Positions 17,183-23,319 of a stretch of DNA of 25,623 bases are shown piece after piece. The translations under genes and the position numbers were made by a program. Source of the DNA: JAGLTN01 sp023135255 (GTDB taxonomy: Bacteria > Planctomycetota > Phycisphaerae > Sedimentisphaerales > Anaerobacaceae). Within the stretch, counting starts at the first letter, position 1. Each line of letters begins with the position of its first letter. The stretch is from positions 1 to 25,623 of the forward strand of contig DAOWCP010000026.1 in the NCBI GenBank assembly GCA_030639495.1. The letters are read 5' to 3'. The notes under the pieces were generated by a model. That model had not been told where the DNA came from, made no database searches, and saw only the letters and a program-made list of their open reading frames with translations.

Positions 17183-19003
17183 ATGACAAAACAAAACAAA
17201 TATCAACTGAGATTGCCCGCTGTATTAGTACTAATAATCGTCGCTATGTGCATCCCAGCCAATTCAGCGACATCAGCATCGAATAACATGCTCGATATGC
17301 TGCCCGCGGACACCTTATTCGCTGTCAAAGCTAACAACCTTGACTATGCTCTCGGCAGGTTGGACCAGTTCCTCGCAGGCGCTTCACCTATACCGATGGG
17401 CGCTTCAATGATGTTGCGTATGCAGCTTGGACAAATGTTCGGCAGCCCTGAACTGGCAGGTATCAATACCGCTGGCAATTTCACTATTTTCGGAAAAACC
17501 AGTGGAATCGCCCCCCAGCCGGGACAAGCACCACCAATGTTCCTCGCTGTCGCTGTCCCCGTAACCGACTACAAAACATTCATTGACGGAAATCCAAATT
17601 GCAGCCCAGCCGACACCAGAAAAATTTCCAAGCTGACCACAAAGAACAAGTCCATGATACAGGCAGGACAATTCGCACTTATCTGCATATCCGGAACAGA
17701 TGACCAATTGATCGAAACCGCAAAAAAACTGCTATCTGCTAAAGAAGCAAAACTCGTCAGCATATTAGATAAAACCGCAAAACAAGATGCAGCTAAAGAG
17801 CCTTTCTGGGCTTACTGCAACATGGAACTAATAAACAAAAACTTTGGCACTGTCATTAGCAGTAAATTTCAGGAATCAAAATCCATGATGCTGATGATGG
17901 CGGACCAAAACCCACAAATGAAAAACTCCGCCGCCATGATGGATGTCTACTTTGAAGCTTTCAACTGCATCATGGGAAGCTCTAAATCCATCTCTGCAAC
18001 CCTTAGCCCATCGCCGGAAACCCTAAAAGCTCAAATGATAGCTTCCGCCCTGCCAGACACGCTGCTGGCAGAAATGTTCCAGACCAACACCGCACCAAAA
18101 GAAAAATTCGCACATTACCTCAATGACGGTGCTATGATGAACCTCATCTGCAACTTAAATCCAGTAATGACTAAAGCCATAAACGACTTCGGCTATAAAG
18201 CGATGATGACCATGTCTCCGAGCGACCCCAATTCTGCGGAAACAAAAACAATAATGAATAGCTTCATAGAAAACGCATCCGGGTCAATGGCAGTATCTAT
18301 TATGCCCGCTTCAAAGCCCGGACAATTTGTTACCGTCGCAACTATAACAAAGATCAAAGACGCTGAAAAAATGCAAAAAGATATGGATACTATGATAGCG
18401 ATATTCAAAAAAGGTATGTTCAATTCTCCCGGCATGAATATGGACATTCAATTAGATAAAAACACAAGCAAATACAAAAATACTAATATAAACTCATTAA
18501 AATACACCCTCAAAGCCCAGGACCCCAATTCCCCTGAAGCTCAGATTATCGGGGCAATGTTTGCCGATGGTCTCGATGCCAAATACGCAATAGTCAACAA
18601 TCTTACTCTTTATGCGTTAGGCGGCGACAACACTGCGACAATAAATCAACTCATCGACAAAACAAAATCGCCCTCCCTCACAACATCCGAAGAACTAAAA
18701 AAGGCCCTTAGCTTAATCCCTGGCTCTGAAAACGCTGACATATTCGCAACTTACAATATCCTGCGGGTTATGAAAATATTTATGAGTTTCATTCCGACAC
18801 CAACACCTCAAATACCGGATATCCCAACAACAAGCAATATCGTCTTCACCGCTAAAGCTGACAACGGAAAAATGAAACTCGACGTCGCAGTCCCCAAAGA
18901 ACACGTAAAAGAAATAATGACTCTGGTTCAAACAATGCAGATGCAACAGATGCAGCAAGCACAACCAACACCTGCAACTCCAAATGACCCGAACCAGCAA
19001 TAA
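17183..19003 (+). CDS. secreted Met-rich protein of unknown function (DUF3352-like start)
   Basis: The 606 residues open with a signal peptide: basic MTKQNKYQLR, a hydrophobic core (LPAVLVLIIVAMCIPA), and a likely cut in ANSATSA near residues 27-33. The mature start, LDMLPADTLFAVKANNLDYAL, resembles DUF3352 proteins that begin LPADTxxYV. I recognise no enzyme motifs. Methionine is very abundant (for example MLMMADQNPQMKN and QTMQMQQMQQ), and the end is a low-complexity Q/P/N tail (TPATPNDPNQQ). It is probably periplasmic or on the cell surface. GAGGA at 17171-17175 lies 7 bases before ATG. It stands alone, with a strong terminator after it. Confidence 0.85.
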   Translation: MTKQNKYQLRLPAVLVLIIVAMCIPANSATSASNNMLDMLPADTLFAVKANNLDYALGRLDQFLAGASPIPMGASMMLRMQLGQMFGSPELAGINTAGNFTIFGKTSGIAPQPGQAPPMFLAVAVPVTDYKTFIDGNPNCSPADTRKISKLTTKNKSMIQAGQFALICISGTDDQLIETAKKLLSAKEAKLVSILDKTAKQDAAKEPFWAYCNMELINKNFGTVISSKFQESKSMMLMMADQNPQMKNSAAMMDVYFEAFNCIMGSSKSISATLSPSPETLKAQMIASALPDTLLAEMFQTNTAPKEKFAHYLNDGAMMNLICNLNPVMTKAINDFGYKAMMTMSPSDPNSAETKTIMNSFIENASGSMAVSIMPASKPGQFVTVATITKIKDAEKMQKDMDTMIAIFKKGMFNSPGMNMDIQLDKNTSKYKNTNINSLKYTLKAQDPNSPEAQIIGAMFADGLDAKYAIVNNLTLYALGGDNTATINQLIDKTKSPSLTTSEELKKALSLIPGSENADIFATYNILRVMKIFMSFIPTPTPQIPDIPTTSNIVFTAKADNGKMKLDVAVPKEHVKEIMTLVQTMQMQQMQQAQPTPATPNDPNQQ

Positions 19004-19015
19004 CCCAATACGAAA

Positions 19016-19050
19016 CTGGGCTGATAAGTTGTCAAATCTTATCAGCCCAG
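19016..19050 (+). terminator. 13-bp hairpin terminator after the secreted-protein gene
   Basis: CTGGGCTGATAAG (19016-19028) pairs perfectly with CTTATCAGCCCAG (19038-19050) around a 9-base loop. The following CCTCCTATTT is a weak T-tract, but the stem is very stable. It begins 12 bases after the stop. Confidence 0.75.
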
Positions 19051-19060
19051 CCTCCTATTT

Positions 19061-19161
19061 ATACCAATCCCAATTAAATTTTTCCGTTTATCCGCGGGTA
19101 ATTAACTCAAAGATAAGAAGTTATGGATTTATTCGCGGAAATTTATTACCATGAATGGTAC
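19061..19161 (+). repeat. dispersed intergenic repeat, copy C
   Basis: It has the AATCCCAATT left part, the palindrome TTTATCCGCGGGTAAT at 19087-19102, a second CGCGG motif at 19134-19138 and the terminal palindrome TACCAT-GA-ATGGTA (19147-19160). The C:G pair of other copies is changed to A:T on both sides. Confidence 0.85.
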
Positions 19162-19186
19162 TACTTCTCTAAAATCCTACTACACT

Positions 19187-19447
19187 CTATCCTTCTCGTT
19201 CTTCAAGCATCTTTCTTAAATATTTATTTTCTCTTCGGGTTGCCTCTAAATCAAATATCTGATATTTAATACAAACCCTCAGATAATCAAGCGATTCCTG
19301 CAAACTATCAACACTTTTCTTCAATTGCTTTTGATTATTATTAACCTTATTCGCAAGTTCCCTTAGCTTCGTATACTGCGGCTCAATATTGCCGCCAACC
19401 GCCTTGACCAGCTCTTTAAGTTTGCCTTCGATATTCAATTCTTTCAT
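19187..19447 (-). CDS. small coiled-coil protein of unknown function
   Basis: The 86 residues are charged and strongly helical. KVNNNQKQLKKSVDSLQESL and FDLEATRRENKYLRKMLEE carry heptad-like hydrophobic spacing, so a coiled coil is likely. No known domain is recognised and no signal peptide is present. AGGGTG lies about 5 bases before the ATG. Copies C and D of the dispersed repeat lie on its two sides in direct orientation, with gaps of 25 and 28 bases. It could be a genuine small gene or a conserved passenger of that arrangement. Confidence 0.65.
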   Translation of the reverse strand: MKELNIEGKLKELVKAVGGNIEPQYTKLRELANKVNNNQKQLKKSVDSLQESLDYLRVCIKYQIFDLEATRRENKYLRKMLEEREG

Positions 19448-19475
19448 CAGTCACCCTGCCCTTCAAAAAAATAAT

Positions 19476-19578
19476 ATACTAATCCTAATTGAATTTTACC
19501 GTTTATCCGCGGGTAAATAATTCAAAGATAAGAAGTTACAGCTTTATTCGCGAACATTTCTTACCCTAAGGGTATAAT
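19476..19578 (+). repeat. dispersed intergenic repeat, copy D
   Basis: It has the AATCCTAATTGAATT left part, the palindrome TTTATCCGCGGGTAAA at 19502-19517, a TTCGCGAA variant of the second motif and the terminal stem TACCCT-A-AGGGTA (19562-19574) ending GGTATAAT. Confidence 0.85.
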
Positions 19579-19993
19579 ACCAACAATAGCCGCAAAAAGT
19601 ATGCCAACAGGCAACATCTTAAACCTCAAACAAACCCGCCCTGCTCACCCCCGATTTTAGCCCAAAAATCAACATCAATTTAACACTGTTAACTGTTATT
19701 TGCAATTTCACTAACAAAAGCTCTATAACAGTTAGACACACATGTTTACAAAAAACAACACCACACATAGCCCAAAAAACTATTCTGCTCTTAAACGACT
19801 GCAAAAGAGAAGCTTAACCCCATGTTTATAAAAATCAACACAACCGTTGTTTTTCCTTACCCGATCACAACCCTCACCACAAACCGCAAGGCTTATGCGA
19901 TTCATTCATACCCTCATCACAACTTCTATCCCAAAAAATCCCCCAAACTTACAACCAAAAACAATCCCCCCAACTCCCCCAAAAATTAGCCCT

Positions 19994-20135
19994 GCGACCT
20001 GTCGCTGGGTCCAAATCTACCCGCCATCTTGATGACGGACTCTGCCATCTGCGCAGGCACCTCAGCTTCAATCCTCCCCCAATCGCTTTTATTACAAGTC
20101 CGCATGGGCAGACGGCCCAGCCTATAGAACTTGTA
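19994..20135. ncRNA. GC-richer, hairpin-dense patch; candidate structured RNA or decayed element
   Basis: Successive inverted repeats are GCGAC-CT-GTCGC (19994-20005), CCGCCATC-TT-GATGACGG with one mismatch (20021-20038), CTGCGCAG inside TGCC..GGCA (20043-20059), and a nested pair TACAAGT..ACTTGTA (20093-20099 and 20129-20135) around TGGGC-AGACG-GCCCA (20105-20119). The composition departs from the A/T-rich flanks. A frame on the minus strand (20146-19949) does not look like a real protein. Confidence 0.35.
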
Positions 20136-20421
20136 CTTTTATTCATATCGTGTTTTTAAGCCTTTAAAATCCCCTAATAATTACAAAAACAGCTACCTAA
20201 GTATTTTTTTAAAACTGCTTTAAACACACAAAAAAAACATGCTAAAGCCATAATAGGCATTAAAAAAAACTTTTATAAGTCAAAAGAGTAGATATTTTTT
20301 TCTTGTAACCTCTTTATTCGCAAGGGTTTAATTAAACCTCTTTTCTTATTACTAAAAAATCTATAATTTTTACAAAAAAAAGCTTGTCTTTGCCTTATTT
20401 TCGGTTACTATTGCAAAGGTA

Positions 20422-20442
20422 TACCATGTAACTACATAGGTA
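20422..20442 (+). promoter_or_regulatory. operator-like dyad upstream of the winged-helix gene
   Basis: TACC-ATGTA (20422-20430), AC, TACAT-A-GGTA (20433-20442) is a dyad interrupted by one base. It sits 24 bases before the start, in the expected promoter region, so autoregulation by the downstream protein is plausible. TTGCAA at 20411 may be a -35 box, but no good -10 is seen. Confidence 0.45.
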
Positions 20443-20465
20443 AAGCTAATAAGAAAGGAATAAAA

Positions 20466-21212
20466 ATGGCTCTTAAAACTGAATACCCTTATGCAACGAT
20501 AAAACAATGTATGGAACTTGCAAAAGCTGTTGATGAATTGGGCGGTAGCTCAAGCATCGAAATATGCGCTGAAAAACTAGGCAAACAGGTAAGCGGCGCC
20601 TTTCGTGACATTATTTCTAGTGCCGTAAAGTACGGATTTGTGATAGCGAAAAGAGGAAGTGGAATCCAAATTACCGAGAACTATAAAAATATAAAATTGT
20701 CTTACAACAAAACCGAAAAGGCACAACTTATTGAAGAAGCTTTTCTAAAAATACCATTATTTATGAAAGTTTGTGAACGATTTAATAACCAGAAGCTACC
20801 CGTAGAATTCTTCGACAAACTTTTAATCAAAGAGTTCAATGTAAACGAAAAGCATGCTTCCAAGGTTAAGGGGCTTTTCATTAAAGGAGCAAGGGATGTT
20901 GGCCTAATGGGAACGGACAATACACTTTGTTACAGTAAAGAGCCAAGCAATGACAATTCTAACACTAATACAGATGATGATAAAGAACAACAACCACTAA
21001 ATAACCGTTCCATAACTGCTCCTTCTGCAAAAGATGTTAATCGGTCAACGTTATCGCTTGCGACTACCAACGCCTCGGTAGTGGTAGAATGGCCCAAGGT
21101 AATCACGAAAGAAGATTACGAAGACATATCAGATTGGATTGAAATTTTAAAGCGTATGATTGGAAGAAGCGTTGTTACGGAAATAAAAAACGAATCACCC
21201 AGTCCTGGGTAA
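20466..21212 (+). CDS. winged-helix-like DNA-binding protein of unknown function
   Basis: The 248 residues show two compact helical domains. About 1-75 read as a winged helix (SSIEICAEKLGKQVSGAFRD then KYGFVIAKRGSGIQITE). About 83-150 (IPLFMKVCERFNNQKLP, EFNVNEKHASKVKGLFIKGA) resemble the second half of DUF5343-like proteins. A Ser/Thr/Asn/Asp linker (about 151-205) leads to a C-terminal VVVEWPKVITKEDYEDISDW strand-helix, a motif shared by many HTH proteins of mobile and defence regions, as I recall. AAAGGAA precedes ATG. The stop codon lies within a hairpin. Two small basic genes follow. A repressor-type role is a guess. Confidence 0.75.
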   Translation: MALKTEYPYATIKQCMELAKAVDELGGSSSIEICAEKLGKQVSGAFRDIISSAVKYGFVIAKRGSGIQITENYKNIKLSYNKTEKAQLIEEAFLKIPLFMKVCERFNNQKLPVEFFDKLLIKEFNVNEKHASKVKGLFIKGARDVGLMGTDNTLCYSKEPSNDNSNTNTDDDKEQQPLNNRSITAPSAKDVNRSTLSLATTNASVVVEWPKVITKEDYEDISDWIEILKRMIGRSVVTEIKNESPSPG

Positions 21213-21218
21213 TTCGTT
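21189..21218 (+). terminator. 14-bp hairpin overlapping the winged-helix gene stop
   Basis: AACGAATCACCCAG (21189-21202) and CTGGGTAATTCGTT (21205-21218) pair with one C/A mismatch and a two-base centre. The TAA stop at 21210-21212 lies in its right arm. No T-tract follows. Confidence 0.6.
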
Positions 21219-21229
21219 GAATTGTTAAT

Positions 21230-21260
21230 CCCTACTGTTTACAGAAAGCAAACAGTAGGG
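21230..21260 (+). terminator. perfect 11-bp hairpin between cassette genes
   Basis: CCCTACTGTTT (21230-21240) pairs with AAACAGTAGGG (21250-21260) around nine bases. It lies 12 bases after the previous hairpin. There is no T-run, so a processing or protective element is as likely as a terminator. Confidence 0.55.
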
Positions 21261-21349
21261 CTGGGATAAACCCAAAATACTGTTGTTACGAATGCTATTT
21301 TAGGTATTTTCATCCCGTAGGTCAAGGGCTTTCTAGGAAGGTTTTCGAA

Positions 21350-21484
21350 ATGAGTGAAAAAATGGCTCATTCCGCGCGCAGAGGATACCGTAAGGTCTTC
21401 ATCAAGTGCTTTAAGCATTGGCGTACGGGCAAATTAGTATATCGCAAAAATGGTGGTGTTTTTTGCTTTTTTGTGAAATGCTGA
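21350..21484 (+). CDS. 44-residue basic small protein with HWRTGK motif
   Basis: ATG at 21350 follows AGGAAGG (21335-21341) by 8 bases, and the frame runs to TGA at 21482-21484. The product is basic: SARRGYRKVFIKCFKHWRTG is followed by KLVYRKNGGVFCFFVKC. Three cysteines are present. The KHWRTGK motif recalls short uncharacterised proteins that I have seen in bacterial accessory regions, but no function is known to me. The Shine-Dalgarno and the hairpin after it support a real gene. It is too short for most gene-calling cut-offs. Confidence 0.6.
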   Translation: MSEKMAHSARRGYRKVFIKCFKHWRTGKLVYRKNGGVFCFFVKC

Positions 21485-21494
21485 CCTAAAGCTG

Positions 21495-21517
21495 GGGCGG
21501 TTCAACATGAGCCGCCC
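21495..21517 (+). terminator. 9-bp hairpin after the 44-residue gene
   Basis: GGGCGGTTC (21495-21503) pairs with GAGCCGCCC (21509-21517) with one G.U pair and loop AACAT. A short TTT follows, so this may be an intrinsic terminator of moderate strength. Confidence 0.6.
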
Positions 21518-21561
21518 TTTAATCTGAATGAAAATACAATCTTATTTTGAAAGGAAATGTC

Positions 21562-21735
21562 ATGGCTACAAATCCCCCAAAAGGCGATGGACACCGAAAT
21601 GGTGCCGTAAACAATCGTTCGCAAGTAAAGAACCCAAAGACTAATCGATGGGTTAAAAGAAATGGCGACAATGGACAATTTATGGATCAAAAAGCTGATC
21701 CAAAACCGTTCAAAGGTGTTAGAAAGGAAAAGTAG
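21562..21735 (+). CDS. 57-residue basic small protein of the PKGDGHRNGAV type
   Basis: The start at 21562 has AAGGA 6 bases upstream (21551-21555). A longer frame from 21547 would add MKGNV and bury that site. The product, MATNPPKGDGHRNGAVNNRS followed by QVKNPKTNRWVKRNGDNGQF and MDQKADPKPFKGVRKEK, is strongly basic and Gly/Asn-rich. From memory it matches a widespread uncharacterised small-protein type with conserved GDGHRNGAV, RSQ, NPKT.W.KR, FMD.KAD and PFKGVRKEK blocks. No role is known to me. It closes the three-gene cassette. Confidence 0.75.
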   Translation: MATNPPKGDGHRNGAVNNRSQVKNPKTNRWVKRNGDNGQFMDQKADPKPFKGVRKEK

Positions 21736-21743
21736 AATTAAAA

Positions 21744-21786
21744 CAAATAGCAGCGGGACTTTTTTTAACAGACTCGCTACTATTTG
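21744..21786 (+). terminator. large hairpin ending the small-gene cassette
   Basis: CAAATAG-C-AGCG (21744-21755) pairs with CGCT-A-CTATTTG (21775-21786). The single C/A mismatch resembles that of the hairpin at 21189. A T-run lies in the loop rather than after the stem. Confidence 0.5.
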
Positions 21787-21950
21787 CAGTTATGCCCCCA
21801 ACCACAGAAAAGGCAAGAAAAAAACCTTTTCTTCCTGCCAGCAAATTTCGCATTTGCGAAAAACCTGACTCATCACAAGGCCGATCTGCCCCCGAAAATT
21901 CCGTCTGTAACGGATATGCCGATTACAGCCCCATTTTCCGCAACCAAAAA

Positions 21951-22150
21951 TTGTATTTCTTGTCATTTCCTGATATTTTTCATCATTTCTTGATATTTTT
22001 CGTCATTTCTTGTCATTTCTTGTCATTTCTTGTCATTTCTTGATATTTTTCGTTATTTCTTGTGATTTTTCATCATTTCTTGTCATTTCCTGTCATTTCT
22101 CTGAAAAAACCGTAAAAAACCAAAAAAAACCGTAAAATCCTGTAAAAATT
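21951..22150 (+). repeat. 10-bp phased T-tract array followed by phased A-tracts
   Basis: Fifteen units of exactly 10 bases (consensus TGTCATTTCT, variants TGATATTTTT and CATCATTTCT) fill 21951-22100 without indels. The same phase continues for about 50 bases as A-tract units (CTGAAAAAAC, CGTAAAAAAC, CAAAAAAAAC). A 10-base period cannot keep a reading frame, so it is not coding. Intrinsic DNA curvature is expected. Confidence 0.85.
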
Positions 22151-22297
22151 GAAAATATCCTGCCGATTCGCCCAAAAACCCACTTTAATCCCTGCCGAGC
22201 ACAAAAATTCACCCCGGATTTCACCAAATCCCCAAAATAATCCCCGTTTAAACCCCAAAAATCCACAAAACCCCGATTTACACCCGTTAATTTTCCA

Positions 22298-22364
22298 TCA
22301 AAAACCGTTATTTCTCGTTATTTTTCACAAAAAAAGCAAAAAAAAGGGAAAAAACCGTAAAAAA
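22298..22364 (+). repeat. second, shorter T-tract to A-tract phased module
   Basis: CGTTATTTCT-CGTTATTTTT is followed by A-tracts starting at 22329, 22338, 22349 and 22359, with a spacing of about 10. It repeats the layout of the longer module 200 bases upstream. Confidence 0.6.
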
Positions 22365-22441
22365 GGTAAATTTTTGAAAATCGATTTCAGCAAATCTGGC
22401 CAATTTGATGAAATTCCCACCTAAAACCACCCAATGCGCAT

Positions 22442-22476
22442 AAAAAAACCGCCGGTCGGGGTCACCTACCGGCGGT
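22442..22476 (-). terminator. intrinsic terminator of the lipoprotein gene
   Basis: On the minus strand ACCGCCGGT and ACCGGCGGT (plus-strand 22448-22456 and 22468-22476) form a 9-bp stem with an 11-base loop. A run of T follows (plus-strand A 22442-22448). It begins 28 bases after the stop of the gene at 22504. Confidence 0.9.
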
Positions 22477-22503
22477 ATAAGGCCAATAAAAAGTTGTATA
22501 CTC

Positions 22504-23277
22504 TTATTGCTCCATTTTTTCTTTTTCTCTATCTGACAAACCTTTAAGGTCTTTAAACTTCTTATAGTTTGAACCAGCACGCATTTTCACAACAGCGATA
22601 TCATCTTCGATCACCATTGTTATTTTGCCCTTTTCCATATTTATATGGTGAAATTCAAGACCTTTTTCATCGTCCAGCTTAGTCGCCAACGCCGGCGAAG
22701 CTTTAAGCTTAACCAGCAACCTGCCAAACGTCTGATTGATCACCATACCCAAAGTCGCCAGTTCCTTATTGTCAGCCTTGACCTCACTCATATCCTCAGC
22801 TAAAGTCGTTTTGATATACTCCAAAACAGCAATTCGCCTTGAGCTTTCGTCGGCATAAGGCTCATCGAGTATCTCCCTCGGCAAAACGCACTCACTGTCA
22901 TAAAGAAACAAAGGCCACGTATCATTAAACAAAATCTTAGGCTTCTCATTTATAGTAAAAATATACTTCCTGGTCGCTGTAAGCTGATCTTCATCAAAAG
23001 CAACCATATTGAACCAGTTCTTATAACCTTCGATTTTCTGTCCCGAAGCCGCAATAACACTACTGCTCTGACTAAGAACCGTATGCTCCGGCAGATGAAT
23101 CGCATTCAAAACCTCCGCAGCATCAGTAACTTTAAGCTGAGTACTCAAATAGCTCTCAGCAACCACCTTATCCTTAGGAGGCCCCTCAGGCTTAACAAAA
23201 TCTGTTATAAAACAGCCACTCAAGGCGAAAATAACAAACAAACAACTCACCGACGCGACTAATTTAGCAATTCTCAT
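22504..23277 (-). CDS. lipoprotein of unknown function
   Basis: The 257 residues start with MRIAKLVASVSCLFVIFALS and a lipobox LSGC with Cys22, so signal peptidase II processing and lipid anchoring are likely. The next residue is F and no Asp+2 is present, so outer-membrane placement is possible. The mature part has no motif I recognise. It is charged, with a Lys/Glu end (KGLSDREKEKMEQ). GGGA 7 bases before ATG sets the start. It follows ilvC with a 42-base gap, so it may be co-transcribed or have a promoter of its own. A strong terminator ends it. Confidence 0.85.
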   Translation of the reverse strand: MRIAKLVASVSCLFVIFALSGCFITDFVKPEGPPKDKVVAESYLSTQLKVTDAAEVLNAIHLPEHTVLSQSSSVIAASGQKIEGYKNWFNMVAFDEDQLTATRKYIFTINEKPKILFNDTWPLFLYDSECVLPREILDEPYADESSRRIAVLEYIKTTLAEDMSEVKADNKELATLGMVINQTFGRLLVKLKASPALATKLDDEKGLEFHHINMEKGKITMVIEDDIAVVKMRAGSNYKKFKDLKGLSDREKEKMEQ

Positions 23278-23319
23278 AGCTTTTCCCTTAAAGGTCCAAT
23301 AATCTCGAACTTTCAGGCA

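Larger units (their letters stand above)
19579..20465. other. 887-base gene-poor region
   Basis: No credible gene. It is rich in A and C on the plus strand. It contains a 9-bp inverted repeat TAACTGTTA/TAACAGTTA (19690-19698 and 19726-19734). An approximate direct repeat (CATGTTTACAAAAAAC and CATGTTTATAAAAATC starts at 19741 and 19821) also lies here, as do a GC-richer hairpin patch (19994-20135) and the operator-like dyad before the next gene. Confidence 0.6.
21736..22441. other. 706-base gene-poor region with helically phased tracts
   Basis: No credible gene. It starts with a hairpin, contains the phased T-tract and A-tract modules (21951-22150 and 22298-22364) and is G-poor on the plus strand. 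Five CCCC runs (22212-22274) give the minus strand G4 potential with long loops. Confidence 0.7.

Noticed and set aside
19949..20146. Minus-strand frame of 65 residues in the hairpin patch
   Set aside because: The frame is W/C/R-rich without any domain and covers the inverted repeats. It is better explained as a structured element.
21213..21561. Integron-like gene cassettes with attC sites between small genes
   Set aside because: The hairpins lack paired core sites: GTTGAAT fits one side at 21216, but no matching RYYYAAC lies on the other. No integrase is seen.
21792..22043. Plus-strand frame of 83 residues
   Set aside because: It has no ribosome-binding site and runs into the 10-bp repeat, giving F/H/I/S repeats that reflect the DNA pattern, not a protein.
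21951..22100. CRISPR-like or Rep-iteron array
   Set aside because: The units are 10 bases long with no spacers, and no cas gene or recognised Rep protein is present. An iteron role is left open but not called.
22149..22424. Plus-strand frame of 91 residues (N/P/K-rich)
   Set aside because: The frame arises from a G-poor, A/C-rich stretch and has no Shine-Dalgarno or domain. It runs through phased A-tracts.
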